NCBI RefSeq assembly: GCF_025154075.1
Contig: NZ_JAOAMU010000001.1
Coordinates: forward strand, 1 to 64,000
Source of the DNA: Chryseobacterium herbae
GTDB lineage: Bacteria; Bacteroidota; Bacteroidia; Flavobacteriales; Weeksellaceae
Length of the DNA stretch: 64,000 nt
Direction: 5' to 3'
In this document: in pieces, positions 53,607-62,338 of the stretch
How positions within the stretch are numbered: the first letter of the stretch is position 1
Layout of the letters: each line of letters begins with the position of its first letter
Position numbers and translations under genes: made by a program
Notes under the pieces: model-generated
The model's database searches: none
Told to the model about the DNA's origin: nothing
The model's input: the letters and a program-made list of their open reading frames with translations, nothing else

Positions 53607-53870
53607 CCGTTCCGATGTTATGGTAAGTTTAACGTTAGATTAAAAAATGTTTACGTTTTCAAACAAGGATTGCAAAGATGAAGCGCTTTTAAACACAAAT
53701 TCCACAAATAATTTCACAAATAACACGGCTATAATAGGCAAAGAAATTTGTGTAATCAGCTTAATCTGTGGGAGATTTTTAAGGAAGCAGTTTCTGATTT
53801 GAACCACAACCACATCCCGCGATGTAATGAGCGGCTAAAATTTCCGACAAAAAGTCTCAAATCTCCTATT

Positions 53871-53898
53871 CTGAAATCTGATGTCTGAAATCTGATGT
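53871..53898. repeat. Two tandem copies of CTGAAATCTGATGT
   Basis: Two perfect 14-bp units. Related ATCTGATGTC/ATCTGATATC runs lie at 56463-56502 and, more degenerate, at 13737-13772. Confidence 0.8.
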
Positions 53899-54142
53899 CT
53901 AAAAAAAATCTTATCCCGAATTCAGGTTAATTTAAAATTTCACAAAGCTATTTTTAAAGCGTAAAAATCTACAAACAGCAGTTTCTTATAAAAATATTTT
54001 TATTAATTTTAAACCCCGAAATCAAATTCATTATACTTAAGTACGGATGACTTCTTCAAGCCGGGTTTAAAAAATGATGACGAAAGATATTGGGCGAGGA
54101 TTTTTTTAACATCATTTCAGCAGATTAAAACAAAATATTATT

Positions 54143-54604
54143 ATGAAAACAAAATTACTATTCGCTCTTGCGGCGAGTTTCCTTTCAATTCTTACCTTTT
54201 CACAGAAAAAGAAAAACAAAGAAATGGCCGTTTACGCAGAGAAAAAGGGGAATGATTATTATCTGATCCGTCTGGAAGAAGACAAACCTGTTCCCAATGT
54301 TTATGTGTATTCAAACGGGGTAATAAAACCTTATAAAAACTACACAGACCTTAAGGATATTGTGATGGATTTTCCAGGAATGATGAGTTCCAATAATTCT
54401 ACTAAAGAAGAAATGGTCTCTGTCATGAAAAAAGGAGATAAGTTCTACGAGATCACTTCTCAGCGAAAAGATCCGAACAATTTTGAAAAAACCATTATCA
54501 CGGTTTATGAAATATTCCAGGGACAGAAAAGAATCGTAGAGGAATATGACACGATCTATGACCTTGCCGGATCTCCTTACAAAGACGCTATTTTCATTAA
54601 TTAA
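54143..54604 (+). CDS. Secreted protein of unknown function
   Basis: 153 residues. A signal peptide (LSILTFSQ, to about residue 21), then a basic KKKNKE start and a beta-rich small domain (AVYAEKKGNDYYLIRLEEDKPVPNVYVYSNGVIKPY). No catalytic motif. It is followed after 21 bp by the nucleoside phosphorylase gene, so they may be co-transcribed, without evident functional link. Confidence 0.7.
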   Translation: MKTKLLFALAASFLSILTFSQKKKNKEMAVYAEKKGNDYYLIRLEEDKPVPNVYVYSNGVIKPYKNYTDLKDIVMDFPGMMSSNNSTKEEMVSVMKKGDKFYEITSQRKDPNNFEKTIITVYEIFQGQKRIVEEYDTIYDLAGSPYKDAIFIN

Positions 54605-54625
54605 AAACAAAAAAATTATACTATT

Positions 54626-55480
54626 ATGCTAAACAAACTTGCTGCCTCAGAGCTGGTGCTGAATGATGACGGAAGTGTATACCACTTAAATCTTTTGCCT
54701 GAAGATATTGCTGATAAGATCATCCTTGTGGGAGATCCGGACAGAGTAGCAAAAGTTTCAAAGTATTTTGACAATGTAGAGATCAAAAAAAATAAAAGAG
54801 AATTCTACACCCACACCGGAACTTTGCGTGGAGAAAGAATTACGGTAATGTCTACCGGTATCGGAACTGAAAACATCGATATCGTGATGAATGAGCTTGA
54901 TGCTTTGGTGAATATTGATCTTCAGAACAAGGAATTCAAAACTGAGCACAAAGCCCTTGAACTTTTCCGTATGGGAACATGTGGAAGTGTAAACCCTGAT
55001 GTGCAGGTAGATAATATGCTGGTAACCCAGAATGTTGTAGGTCTGGACGGATTGATGCATTTCTACCAGGATTACAGTTTTGAGAACGAATTTTCGAAAA
55101 ATTTCATAGAGAAATTCCCTTATGAAAAAATAAAACCGATGCTTTATTTCTCAGATTGGGCAGAGGAAATGGGAGAATATTACAAAGATGCCAAATACCA
55201 TGGTAATACGGCTACTTTCCCGGGATTTTATGCTCCACAGGGAAGACAGCTTCGTTTAAAGGCACTTGACGACAAGTTCTTAGAAACATTGAATGATCTT
55301 GGCGTAACCAACTTTGAAATGGAAACCTCAGCGATCTACGCTCTTTCAAAATTATTAGGCCACAAGGCGATTACTGTGAATAACGTTATTGCCAACAGAA
55401 GACGTGGGGAATTCTCTGCAGATCACCATGCCTCTGAGAAAAACCTTATTGATTGGGTATTGGAAAGAATTATTAAATAA
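54626..55480 (+). CDS. Nucleoside phosphorylase (uridine phosphorylase-like)
   Basis: 284 residues, PNP/UDP family. It cleaves nucleosides with phosphate. Phosphate/ribose motifs: ILVGDPDRVAKVSKYF, MSTGIGTENIDIVMNEL, and RMGTCGSVNPDV. The substrate-binding end has NFEMETSAIYAL (the Met-Glu pair for ribose). Layout matches uridine phosphorylase more than purine forms, but substrate choice remains open. The gene follows the secreted-protein gene. Confidence 0.83.
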   Translation: MLNKLAASELVLNDDGSVYHLNLLPEDIADKIILVGDPDRVAKVSKYFDNVEIKKNKREFYTHTGTLRGERITVMSTGIGTENIDIVMNELDALVNIDLQNKEFKTEHKALELFRMGTCGSVNPDVQVDNMLVTQNVVGLDGLMHFYQDYSFENEFSKNFIEKFPYEKIKPMLYFSDWAEEMGEYYKDAKYHGNTATFPGFYAPQGRQLRLKALDDKFLETLNDLGVTNFEMETSAIYALSKLLGHKAITVNNVIANRRRGEFSADHHASEKNLIDWVLERIIK

Positions 55481-55510
55481 AACATTTTAGGTCCTCAGAC
55501 CTGGAGTTCA

Positions 55511-55541
55511 AACCTTATAGGTTTTAAAAACCTATAAGGTT
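55511..55541 (+). terminator. Palindromic terminator-like sequence after the nucleoside phosphorylase gene
   Basis: AACCTTATAGGTTTT (55511-55525) and its complement to 55541. A related AGGTC/GACCT unit precedes it. A T-rich tail follows (TTTACTTT), so termination is likely, perhaps in both directions. Confidence 0.6.
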
Positions 55542-55576
55542 TACTTTAAAAAAAATATTTTGTTATAAAATTGATC

Positions 55577-56335
55577 TTAATGAAACGCTTTCGGATCGGG
55601 ATGTTTACATACAAAATCCAACTCTGAAATGAGTTTTGAAGACGAAATGATTTTTCCTTCATGTATTGCTTCTTCAGCAGACGGAAGATTTTTCTGAGCA
55701 TTGATCACCTGAGCTTTTGACGGGTGCTGTGGTGCTGCTACATTATATAATTTTCCTTCTGATCCCTTTTCAATCATAACTTCAATCACATTACAAATAT
55801 CTTCATAATGGATGTGATTCACCGGAGCTTCCAGGTTGGAAATCGTATAATTTTTCAAAAGTCGGTTATCTCCCATCAATCCAGCCAATCTCAAAATATT
55901 GACCTGCGGATAAGCGCTTTTAATCATTCTTTCTCCCTGAACCTGATCTGAAGAAAGACTTTCTTCGTTATATTCACCCGGAATATCCGGATATACACCG
56001 GTAGAGCTCATCACAAACATCTGTCCGTGAAAATCACCGATAAACGATAATAAATGTTGAATTCTGTTATACAAAGAACTTGCACAGCAGCTTTTTCCGG
56101 AAAGCGGAATCGTGATAATGACAACATCCATAGCTTTGATTTCATTCCACTGTGTGATTTTTTCCTCCAATTGAAAATCAGGGAAGCTGGCGAGAGAAGC
56201 ATTAAAACCTCGGGAAGACAGCTCAGCAACTTTATCATTTGTCGTTGCAGTTGTATACATCTGGTATTTGTCCGACATTGAACCAGCAATTCTGGATCCC
56301 AGCCAGCCAAAGCCTATAATTCCTATTTTCTTCAT
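55577..56335 (-). CDS. NAD(P)-binding protein, YeeZ-like epimerase/dehydrogenase fold
   Basis: 252 residues from the ATG at 56335; a TTG three codons up is not favoured. Rossmann motif GIIGFGWLGSRIAG at the N-terminus, VVIITIPLSGK, FVMSSTGVYPDIPGEYNEES, and RLAGLMGDNRLLKNY. These match the short YeeZ group of extended-SDR-like proteins, whose substrate is unknown. No neighbour suggests a pathway. Confidence 0.78.
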   Translation of the reverse strand: MKKIGIIGFGWLGSRIAGSMSDKYQMYTTATTNDKVAELSSRGFNASLASFPDFQLEEKITQWNEIKAMDVVIITIPLSGKSCCASSLYNRIQHLLSFIGDFHGQMFVMSSTGVYPDIPGEYNEESLSSDQVQGERMIKSAYPQVNILRLAGLMGDNRLLKNYTISNLEAPVNHIHYEDICNVIEVMIEKGSEGKLYNVAAPQHPSKAQVINAQKNLPSAEEAIHEGKIISSSKLISELDFVCKHPDPKAFH

Positions 56336-56462
56336 AAATTTCAAGGGTCTGCATTAATGATCCAATCCTTTTCTTCTATATTTAAATAGAACCGGATAGA
56401 TCATCAGCAAAAATAAATCAATTTATGATGCCCACAATTTTTTATTTAGAGGGATTAGGGAA

Positions 56463-56502
56463 TATCTGACATCTGATGTCTAATATCTGATATCTGATAT
56501 CT
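56463..56502. repeat. ATCTGATATC-type short repeat run
   Basis: ATCTGAC, ATCTGATGTC, AATATCTGAT and ATCTGATATC in a row. Related to the 14-mer at 53871-53898. Confidence 0.65.
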
Positions 56503-56515
56503 AGTTTTCAAACTC

Positions 56516-57883
56516 CTAAAACTCATTAATCATCACATAAAAATGCCCCGAATATAAACTTTCCGTATTTCCGGAGATATTGGTCAGATTGATGATTACA
56601 CTTGAGGTAGAGGTCATTCTAGGGTTTGAAATTGAGAATGAAGTATTGCCCGCAAAATCACCCGCCGGAGAAACGACAATCGCTGCTCTTGTGGAACCGG
56701 GTTGCATATGGGAAGGAATAGGAATTTCCATGGTTACAGATCTTCCCGGAGCCAAGTTGTTCACAGAAACCGATGGCCAGGCTTCAAAGCTGATCTGATT
56801 TTTCTGTACATTTCCCTTTTCGCCCAGTTTGTACGGTCCATTTACATCTATTTTAGCAGATGTATTGGGTTTTCCTGTGCCAATACCAATATTTGCATTA
56901 TTATCTCCGATAACAATGGCATTAGTCTGTGAAGTTACAGCTCCATAACCTACCGCTGTAGAAAACTGCCCCAAAGCATTGGCTCCGGATCCTATTGCTG
57001 TTGAATTCTGATTATTGGTGATTGTATTATATCCTACCGCTGTTTCGCTGTTGGAAGTTGTTTTTGCATTATATCCTACCGCCGTCGACTGAAAACCGGA
57101 TGCTGTAGAGTTTTTCCCTAAAGCTGTTGCATCGTTGATCGTTGTTTTAGCATTATAACCCACCGCGATCGACTGGAAACCGGATGCGTCTGCATTATTT
57201 CCTACTGCTGTAGCTTCATTTACGGTTACTTTGGCATTAAAACCTACCGCCGTTGACTGATATCCTGAAATTTTAGAATTTGCTCCTAATGCAACAGATT
57301 CATTCGCAGTCACTGAAGTATTGGTTCCGATAGCAACTCCCTGATAAGCACTGCTGGAATTCCCAAGGGCTATACCGTTTTGTGCCGCATTGGCTGCCGT
57401 TCCGAAACTTATTGAGTTATTGATACCCAGTCTTCCCACTGTTGTAGAGTTTACTTTAAACACAAGGTCATCTGAAGTATTGGTTCCTAAAGAAAGATTG
57501 GTATGTTCTCCGCCAGAGTTTCCACTGTTGGTAGCGGAATTATTCCAAACAGCTAATGGAGTCACACCTCCACTGGTTCCGTTTCCGGTATTTGCAGAAA
57601 TCATGTTCCATCTGGATTTGCTCCAATAGTAAAAACCGGTGTCTGCTAAGGTTCCCGATCCGTTATTCCAAACGATAAGGCCTTCAGCAGGATTCTTTAT
57701 CGTAGTATGATCTGTAGATGATGTAAGGGCAACACTTGGAAGCAGCATCCCTTTATTCTTTGAATTGATCTGTAACATAGCTGAAGGATCCGGATTAGGA
57801 GTTCCAATCCCCACCTGTGCTTGAATTAAAATTGTAAAGAATAAAAAAAGAGAAAAGAGCTGAAGTTTAAATTTGCTTTGCAT
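56516..57883 (-). CDS. Surface protein with YadA-head-like 14-residue repeats
   Basis: 455 residues from the ATG at 57883 (a GTG directly precedes it). Signal peptide (ILIQAQ, to about residue 22), a GIGTPNPDPSAMLQINSKNKGMLLP segment common in Bacteroidetes tail-like surface proteins, then ten consecutive 14-residue units of AVGYNAKTTxNxxT type, the YadA/Hep_Hag head repeat. Two alternating subtypes give a 28-residue period. The C-terminus is a beta-rich domain with no T9SS motif and no anchor. It may be a trimeric adhesin-like or fibre protein. Confidence 0.75.
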   Translation of the reverse strand: MQSKFKLQLFSLFLFFTILIQAQVGIGTPNPDPSAMLQINSKNKGMLLPSVALTSSTDHTTIKNPAEGLIVWNNGSGTLADTGFYYWSKSRWNMISANTGNGTSGGVTPLAVWNNSATNSGNSGGEHTNLSLGTNTSDDLVFKVNSTTVGRLGINNSISFGTAANAAQNGIALGNSSSAYQGVAIGTNTSVTANESVALGANSKISGYQSTAVGFNAKVTVNEATAVGNNADASGFQSIAVGYNAKTTINDATALGKNSTASGFQSTAVGYNAKTTSNSETAVGYNTITNNQNSTAIGSGANALGQFSTAVGYGAVTSQTNAIVIGDNNANIGIGTGKPNTSAKIDVNGPYKLGEKGNVQKNQISFEAWPSVSVNNLAPGRSVTMEIPIPSHMQPGSTRAAIVVSPAGDFAGNTSFSISNPRMTSTSSVIINLTNISGNTESLYSGHFYVMINEF

Positions 57884-57917
57884 CACGGTATTAATGATGG
57901 TTTATTTTTTGAGGATG

Positions 57918-57925
57918 CAAATATA
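57918..57925 (-). promoter_or_regulatory. TAnnTTTG -10 box for the repeat surface protein
   Basis: TATATTTG on the minus strand, 34 bp before the ATG at 57883. Confidence 0.5.
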
Positions 57926-58150
57926 CGAATTTATAATAAAATAGCGTATTTTTTATTAAATTCATAATAAACACACTTATTAGTGAGTAAACCATCCTTT
58001 AATCACTATTAAATGAAATATTTTCAAATATTAAGCCAACGTAAATCCCCTTCCGATAGACATTGAACAGCTTTTAAAATTTTAATTTAAAGTCATTTAA
58101 TTATATTATTTATAAAAAATATCACTAAAAATTGAATAAAATAGAATTTC

Positions 58151-58708
58151 CTACTTTCTAATGAAACAGCTTTCCAAATGATCATTGACCATTCCGGTTG
58201 CCTGCATATGGGCATAAACTACAGTAGACCCCATAAATTTGAAACCTCTTTTCTTAAGATCTTTTGCCAGAAGATCGGAAATTTCTGTCGTAGCCGGAAC
58301 ATCTGATAAAGCCTGAGGTGCATTATCCAGTGGCTTTCCTCCTACAAAGTCCCAGATGTACGCTGAAAAACTTCCAAACTCCTTCTGTACCTCCTGAAAC
58401 TTCTGTGCATTGGTTACTGTAGCTTTTATTTTTAGCCGGTTTCTAATAATTCCGGAGTCATTCATAAGCTCTTCTATTTTCTCATCATGATAAAGAGCTA
58501 TTTTCTCAAAATTAAAATCATCAAAAGCTTTTTTGAAATTTCCCCTTTTAGAAAGAATGGTGTACCAGCTCAATCCCGCCTGAAAACTTTCAAGGACGAG
58601 AAACTCAAAGATGGTTTTGTCATCATATACTGGTCTTCCCCACTCTTCATCGTGGTATTTGCGATAGAGATCATCTTTTTCACACCACCCGCAGCGTATT
58701 TTTTTCAT
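58151..58708 (-). CDS. tag: DNA-3-methyladenine glycosylase I
   Basis: 185 residues. Removes 3-methyladenine from DNA. The N-terminal RCGWC with YHDEEWG and the C-terminal HMQATGMVNDHLESC give the zinc ligands (Cys, His, His, Cys) of the Tag family. Start: cytoplasmic, with no signal. Monocistronic between divergent genes. Confidence 0.93.
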   Translation of the reverse strand: MKKIRCGWCEKDDLYRKYHDEEWGRPVYDDKTIFEFLVLESFQAGLSWYTILSKRGNFKKAFDDFNFEKIALYHDEKIEELMNDSGIIRNRLKIKATVTNAQKFQEVQKEFGSFSAYIWDFVGGKPLDNAPQALSDVPATTEISDLLAKDLKKRGFKFMGSTVVYAHMQATGMVNDHLESCFIRK

Positions 58709-58846
58709 AGTCGTTCAATTTTAATTAAAGTTAGTATTGATTTAGAAAAGTATAACAAAAGATTAAGAAAAGTTTAACAATAGCCACAGTTTTTAGGAAT
58801 GGTTCTTGTTTAATTACTGGTACACAACAATAAAATATTACATATT

Positions 58847-59146
58847 ATGAACAATTCAGAATACAACAAAGCGGAAGATGCAGTAAACAATACGGAAAAT
58901 TCTTTAAAGAATGCAGCAGACAATGCAAAGTGGAAAATTGAAGATCTGGCAGCCAAAGCAAAAGATTATATCAACGAAAAAAAAGACAGTGATCAGGAAG
59001 CCACTCAGGAGGACTGGCTAGACAAAGTGAAAAACAACTTTTCTGATACATGGGATGATATTAAAGATAAAGCCAATGATGCCTGGGAAAAAACCAAAGA
59101 TGCAGCAGAAGATGTAAAAGCAGAATGGAATAAGAAAACCAATTAG
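58847..59146 (+). CDS. Small charged amphipathic helical protein
   Basis: 99 residues. A single run of amphipathic helix with repeats of AAxxAKxxxxDxK type (KDYINEKK, DIKDKANDAWEKTKDAAED). Resembles LEA-like or YtxH/CsbD-like stress proteins by composition only. No signal. Followed by a terminator, so it is monocistronic; stress-linked expression is a guess. Confidence 0.7.
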   Translation: MNNSEYNKAEDAVNNTENSLKNAADNAKWKIEDLAAKAKDYINEKKDSDQEATQEDWLDKVKNNFSDTWDDIKDKANDAWEKTKDAAEDVKAEWNKKTN

Positions 59147-59176
59147 AATTTCAGTCATATAAATATTTTCAAAAAA

Positions 59177-59209
59177 ATGGAGTCTTAAATTAATAAGGCT
59201 CCATTTTTA
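59177..59209 (+). terminator. Terminator after the small helical protein gene
   Basis: An 11-bp stem (59177-59187 with 59194-59204, one G-U pair) is followed by a T run. Confidence 0.85.
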
Positions 59210-59234
59210 TTATGTCGCAAACACAAATTATTGC

Positions 59235-59242
59235 TACATTTG
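59235..59242 (+). promoter_or_regulatory. TAnnTTTG -10 box for fabI
   Basis: TACATTTG, 24 bp before the ATG at 59267. Confidence 0.55.
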
Positions 59243-59266
59243 TATTTAAATAAACATTAAAAAATT

Positions 59267-60073
59267 ATGTCATACGGTCTACTTAAAGGCAAAAAGGGAA
59301 TTATTTTTGGAGCCCTTAATGAGCAATCTATCGCGTGGAAAGTTGCAGAAAGATGTCATGAAGAAGGTGCTGAATTTATCCTATCCAATGCTCCTATTGC
59401 TTTGAGAATGGGAGAACTTAATGGTTTAGCTGAAAAAACAGGTTCTGAAGTGATCGCTGCAGATGCTACTTCTATAGAAGATCTTGAAAAACTTTTTGAT
59501 GCTGCTGTTGCCAAATATGGTAAAATAGATTTTATCCTTCATTCAATAGGCATGTCCGTAAATGTAAGAAAAGGAAAGCATTATACTGAAATGAACTACG
59601 ACTGGTTAGAAAAAGGCTGGGATATTTCATCCGTTTCTTTCCATAAAGTAATGCGTGTAGCTTATGAGAAAGACTGCATGAATGAGTGGGGAAGCATTTT
59701 AGCACTTACGTATATTGCTGCTCAGAGAACTTTCCCTGATTACAATGATATGTCTGACAATAAATCATATTTAGAAAGCATCGCAAGAACATTCGGATAT
59801 TATTGGGGTGAAAGAAAAGTACGTGTCAATACAATTTCCCAGTCTCCTACTCCTACTACAGCAGGAAGTGGCGTGAAAGGTTTCGGTGGTTTCTTAGGTT
59901 TTGCCGAGGAAATGTCTCCGCTAGGAAATGCTACAGCTCTTGACTGTGCCAACTATTGCGTAACCCTATTCTCTGATCTTACTCAAAAAGTAACGATGCA
60001 GAATCTTTTCCACGACGGAGGTTTCAGCAATACGGGAGTTACTCAGAAGGTAATTGACAGATATGGTGAATAA
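59267..60073 (+). CDS. fabI: Enoyl-[acyl-carrier-protein] reductase FabI
   Basis: 268 residues. Reduces enoyl-ACP in the last step of fatty-acid elongation; target of triclosan. N-terminal nucleotide motif GIIFGALNEQSIAWKVAE; SIGMSVNVRKGKHYTEM; the active-site Tyr-x6-Lys as YNDMSDNK; and substrate loop SQSPTPTTAGSGVKGFGG. The gene's 3' end and flank are duplicated downstream (60000-60835). Confidence 0.95.
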   Translation: MSYGLLKGKKGIIFGALNEQSIAWKVAERCHEEGAEFILSNAPIALRMGELNGLAEKTGSEVIAADATSIEDLEKLFDAAVAKYGKIDFILHSIGMSVNVRKGKHYTEMNYDWLEKGWDISSVSFHKVMRVAYEKDCMNEWGSILALTYIAAQRTFPDYNDMSDNKSYLESIARTFGYYWGERKVRVNTISQSPTPTTAGSGVKGFGGFLGFAEEMSPLGNATALDCANYCVTLFSDLTQKVTMQNLFHDGGFSNTGVTQKVIDRYGE

Positions 60074-60097
60074 CTGATCTGAAATAACTATACAATA

Positions 60098-60126
60098 AAC
60101 CGGCGGCCTCTTTGAGGCCGCCGGTT
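60098..60126 (+). terminator. 13-bp hairpin after fabI (loop TTT)
   Basis: AACCGGCGGCCTC (60098-60110) pairs with 60114-60126. The T tail is weak, so termination efficiency is uncertain. Confidence 0.6.
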
Positions 60127-60517
60127 CTGTTTAAAATAATGTTAATATGAGGAAATTTATTTATTTTTCAAATTGTTCTTTTGTCTTAAAACAAAATGAA
60201 CCAAAAGTTCAAGGCTGGAATCTTCTGCTAAAAATTAAAACTTGCTCCTAAAATTCCCAAATTGACTCTCGTCGTTCGTCGAACCACTTCGTTAGGTTTT
60301 GCGCGGGTTCATCACTACTGCTTCGATTCAATATTTCGTCCGCGTTCAAACAGTGGGAATTTTTTAACGGATCAAGTTTTAATTTTCTTAACGCTACAGC
60401 TTCCTAGGCCAGTGGTGTCATTAATAACTCAATGGAAGTCTTATTAGCAAAATCTTTTCCACAAGAAGGTTAATCGACAAATATGGTGAATAAATGATCT
60501 GAAATAACTATACAATA

Positions 60518-60546
60518 AACCGGCGGCCTCAAAGAGGCCGCCGGTT
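60518..60546. terminator. Second copy of the 13-bp hairpin, loop AAA
   Basis: Same stem as 60098-60126, but the loop reads AAA instead of TTT, as if the hairpin was inverted. Confidence 0.65.
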
Positions 60547-60855
60547 CTGTTTAAAATAATGTTGATATGAAGAAATTTATTTATTTTTCAAATTGTTCTT
60601 TTGTCTTAAAACAAAATGAACCAAAAATTCAAGGCTGGAATCTTCTGCTAAAAATTAAAACTTGCTCCTAAAATTCCCAAACTCACGCGGGTTCATCACT
60701 ACTGCTTCGATTCAATATTTCGTCCGCGTTCAAACAGTGGGAATTTTTTAACGGATCAAGTTTTAATTTTCTTAACGCTACAGCTTCCTAGGCCAGTGGT
60801 GTCATCAATAACTCAATGGAAGTCTCAAATTAACTTCTCTCTTCAAGCTTTAAAC

Positions 60856-62295
60856 TTATAAGATAACCGTTTGGATAGAGTGTGCCGGTGCGGATAATTT
60901 AGCCGACATTCCTTCGATCCAAAGGTTGGTTTCAATATCGTTTTCGGAATCATTCATAATGACGGTGACCAGCTGACCGTTTTCATTCATGAAAGTGGTA
61001 GAAGTAAGGGCAACTCTGTTTGATGAACTTCCGATTCGCTGAGCATTGGGCTTAATATACTTTGATACATGACCTACATAGTAATATTCATAAGTATAAT
61101 GTACTTCTCCCGTTTTTGTATCTGCAATGATAGGCGCAAAACAAAAGTTCCCTACGTGGTTGGGTCCTCCGGTTTCATCCAGCAATACATTCCAGTCGGT
61201 CCATAAAGCGGTTCCTTTGTTGAAATCATTAAGCATATTCTTTCCATACAATTCTCCCAGACTTACATCATAAATTCCGGACATCTTGAACTGTTCTTTA
61301 CATCCTTCTGTAAAGGCCAGGAATTTATCCGGAAAAGCTCTCTGCGTTTCTGCTAAGTTATCGAAAAGCTGTGTTTTGTTGTTCCAGGTTTCATACCAGT
61401 GGTATCCAATTCCGTGGGCATATTTTGACGTTTCAGGATCACTTAAAGTCGTGGTTGCTCTCTGGTAAATCAGGTCTCTGTTGTGATCCCAGATCATTAC
61501 TTTTTTGTCTTTGTAACCGTTTTTCCAAAGTGTTGGTCCTAAATTATTTTTAAGAAATTCTCCTTCTTCCTCCGCAGAATAAATACATGACTCCCAGCTT
61601 TGAGTAGCCATCGGCTCATTCTGTACCGTCAGTCCCCAGATATTGATTCCTCTTTTTTCATATTCTTTGATGAATTTAATATAATAATCCGCCCAGGTTT
61701 GGTAATACTGGTTTTCCAGCCTTCCTCCTTTGTACAGACTTTTATTGGATTTCATCCATGCCGGCGGACTCCATGGAGAGAAGTAAAACGTGAAATCTTT
61801 CCCAATCGCTTTCTGAGCTTCTTTGATCATCGGGATCTTATACTTTTCGTCATGGGCTACATTGAAGGTTTTTAAAGCCGTATCATTGTCTTCCACGTAC
61901 GTATAAGAATCACTGGAGAAGTCGCATGAATTCATATTGGTACGGACTACCGTATAACCCAGTCCGTTTTTCCCAAAGTAAGCTTCCAGAATTTCTTTCT
62001 GCTTGTTCTTCGGCATTTTATAAAAGGTTTCAGCAGATGCATCCGTGATGGCCCCACCTATTCCAATCAGTTTCTGGTATTTAAAATCCGGATCCACAAA
62101 GATACAGGCATCTGTTTCTTTAGGTTGCCCGAATTTTTCAAATTTAATCATTCCTTTATCCGCCATCTTTTCGTTGGTTTTGGAATTGGTTAAAATCACT
62201 TTCGCTGTTTTCCCTGCATTCTTCTTCCAGTAGTTCTGTGCATTAGCATTTACAAATGCACCTACCGCCAAACAGCTTACAATTAGTTTCTTCAT
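60856..62295 (-). CDS. Glycoside hydrolase family 30 (glucosylceramidase/beta-1,6-glucanase type)
   Basis: 479 residues with a signal peptide (NANAQ, to about residue 20). Catalytic acid/base E227 (TVQNEP) and nucleophile E330 (FTEGC), with FYFSPWSPPAWMKSN upstream and a C-terminal beta-sandwich ending in HSIQTVIL. GH30_3-like members cleave beta-1,6-glucan; the exact linkage is inferred. Adjacent to GH16 and GH3 genes, transcribed together in the minus direction. Confidence 0.9.
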   Translation of the reverse strand: MKKLIVSCLAVGAFVNANAQNYWKKNAGKTAKVILTNSKTNEKMADKGMIKFEKFGQPKETDACIFVDPDFKYQKLIGIGGAITDASAETFYKMPKNKQKEILEAYFGKNGLGYTVVRTNMNSCDFSSDSYTYVEDNDTALKTFNVAHDEKYKIPMIKEAQKAIGKDFTFYFSPWSPPAWMKSNKSLYKGGRLENQYYQTWADYYIKFIKEYEKRGINIWGLTVQNEPMATQSWESCIYSAEEEGEFLKNNLGPTLWKNGYKDKKVMIWDHNRDLIYQRATTTLSDPETSKYAHGIGYHWYETWNNKTQLFDNLAETQRAFPDKFLAFTEGCKEQFKMSGIYDVSLGELYGKNMLNDFNKGTALWTDWNVLLDETGGPNHVGNFCFAPIIADTKTGEVHYTYEYYYVGHVSKYIKPNAQRIGSSSNRVALTSTTFMNENGQLVTVIMNDSENDIETNLWIEGMSAKLSAPAHSIQTVIL

Positions 62296-62338
62296 AATCT
62301 TTTTCTTTCTGTTTTTGGACTTTACCGCCCTCGCTTCA

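Larger units (their letters stand above)
53586..54142. other. Intergenic region between divergent genes with short repeats
   Basis: 557 bases with no gene recognised. It holds the peroxidase -10 box (53599-53606), CACAAATTCCACAAAT-type units at about 53695-53730, and two perfect tandem copies of a 14-mer CTGAAATCTGATGT at 53871-53898. A large or structured RNA is not evident. Confidence 0.6.
60000..60835 (+). repeat. Duplicated fabI 3' flank (420-bp offset)
   Basis: The last part of fabI and about 370 bases beyond (ATATGGTGAATAA at 60061 and again at 60481) occur twice in tandem, 420 bases apart. In the second copy about 35 bases are missing near the fabI end and 36 more near 60680, where the offset becomes 384. 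Each copy carries a 13-bp hairpin; no gene is intact in the second copy. This covers the gap to the GH30 gene. Confidence 0.9.

Noticed and set aside
60262..60447. ORF in the duplicated fabI flank
   Set aside because: It lies in repeat DNA, shows no family motif, and is not kept intact in the second copy.
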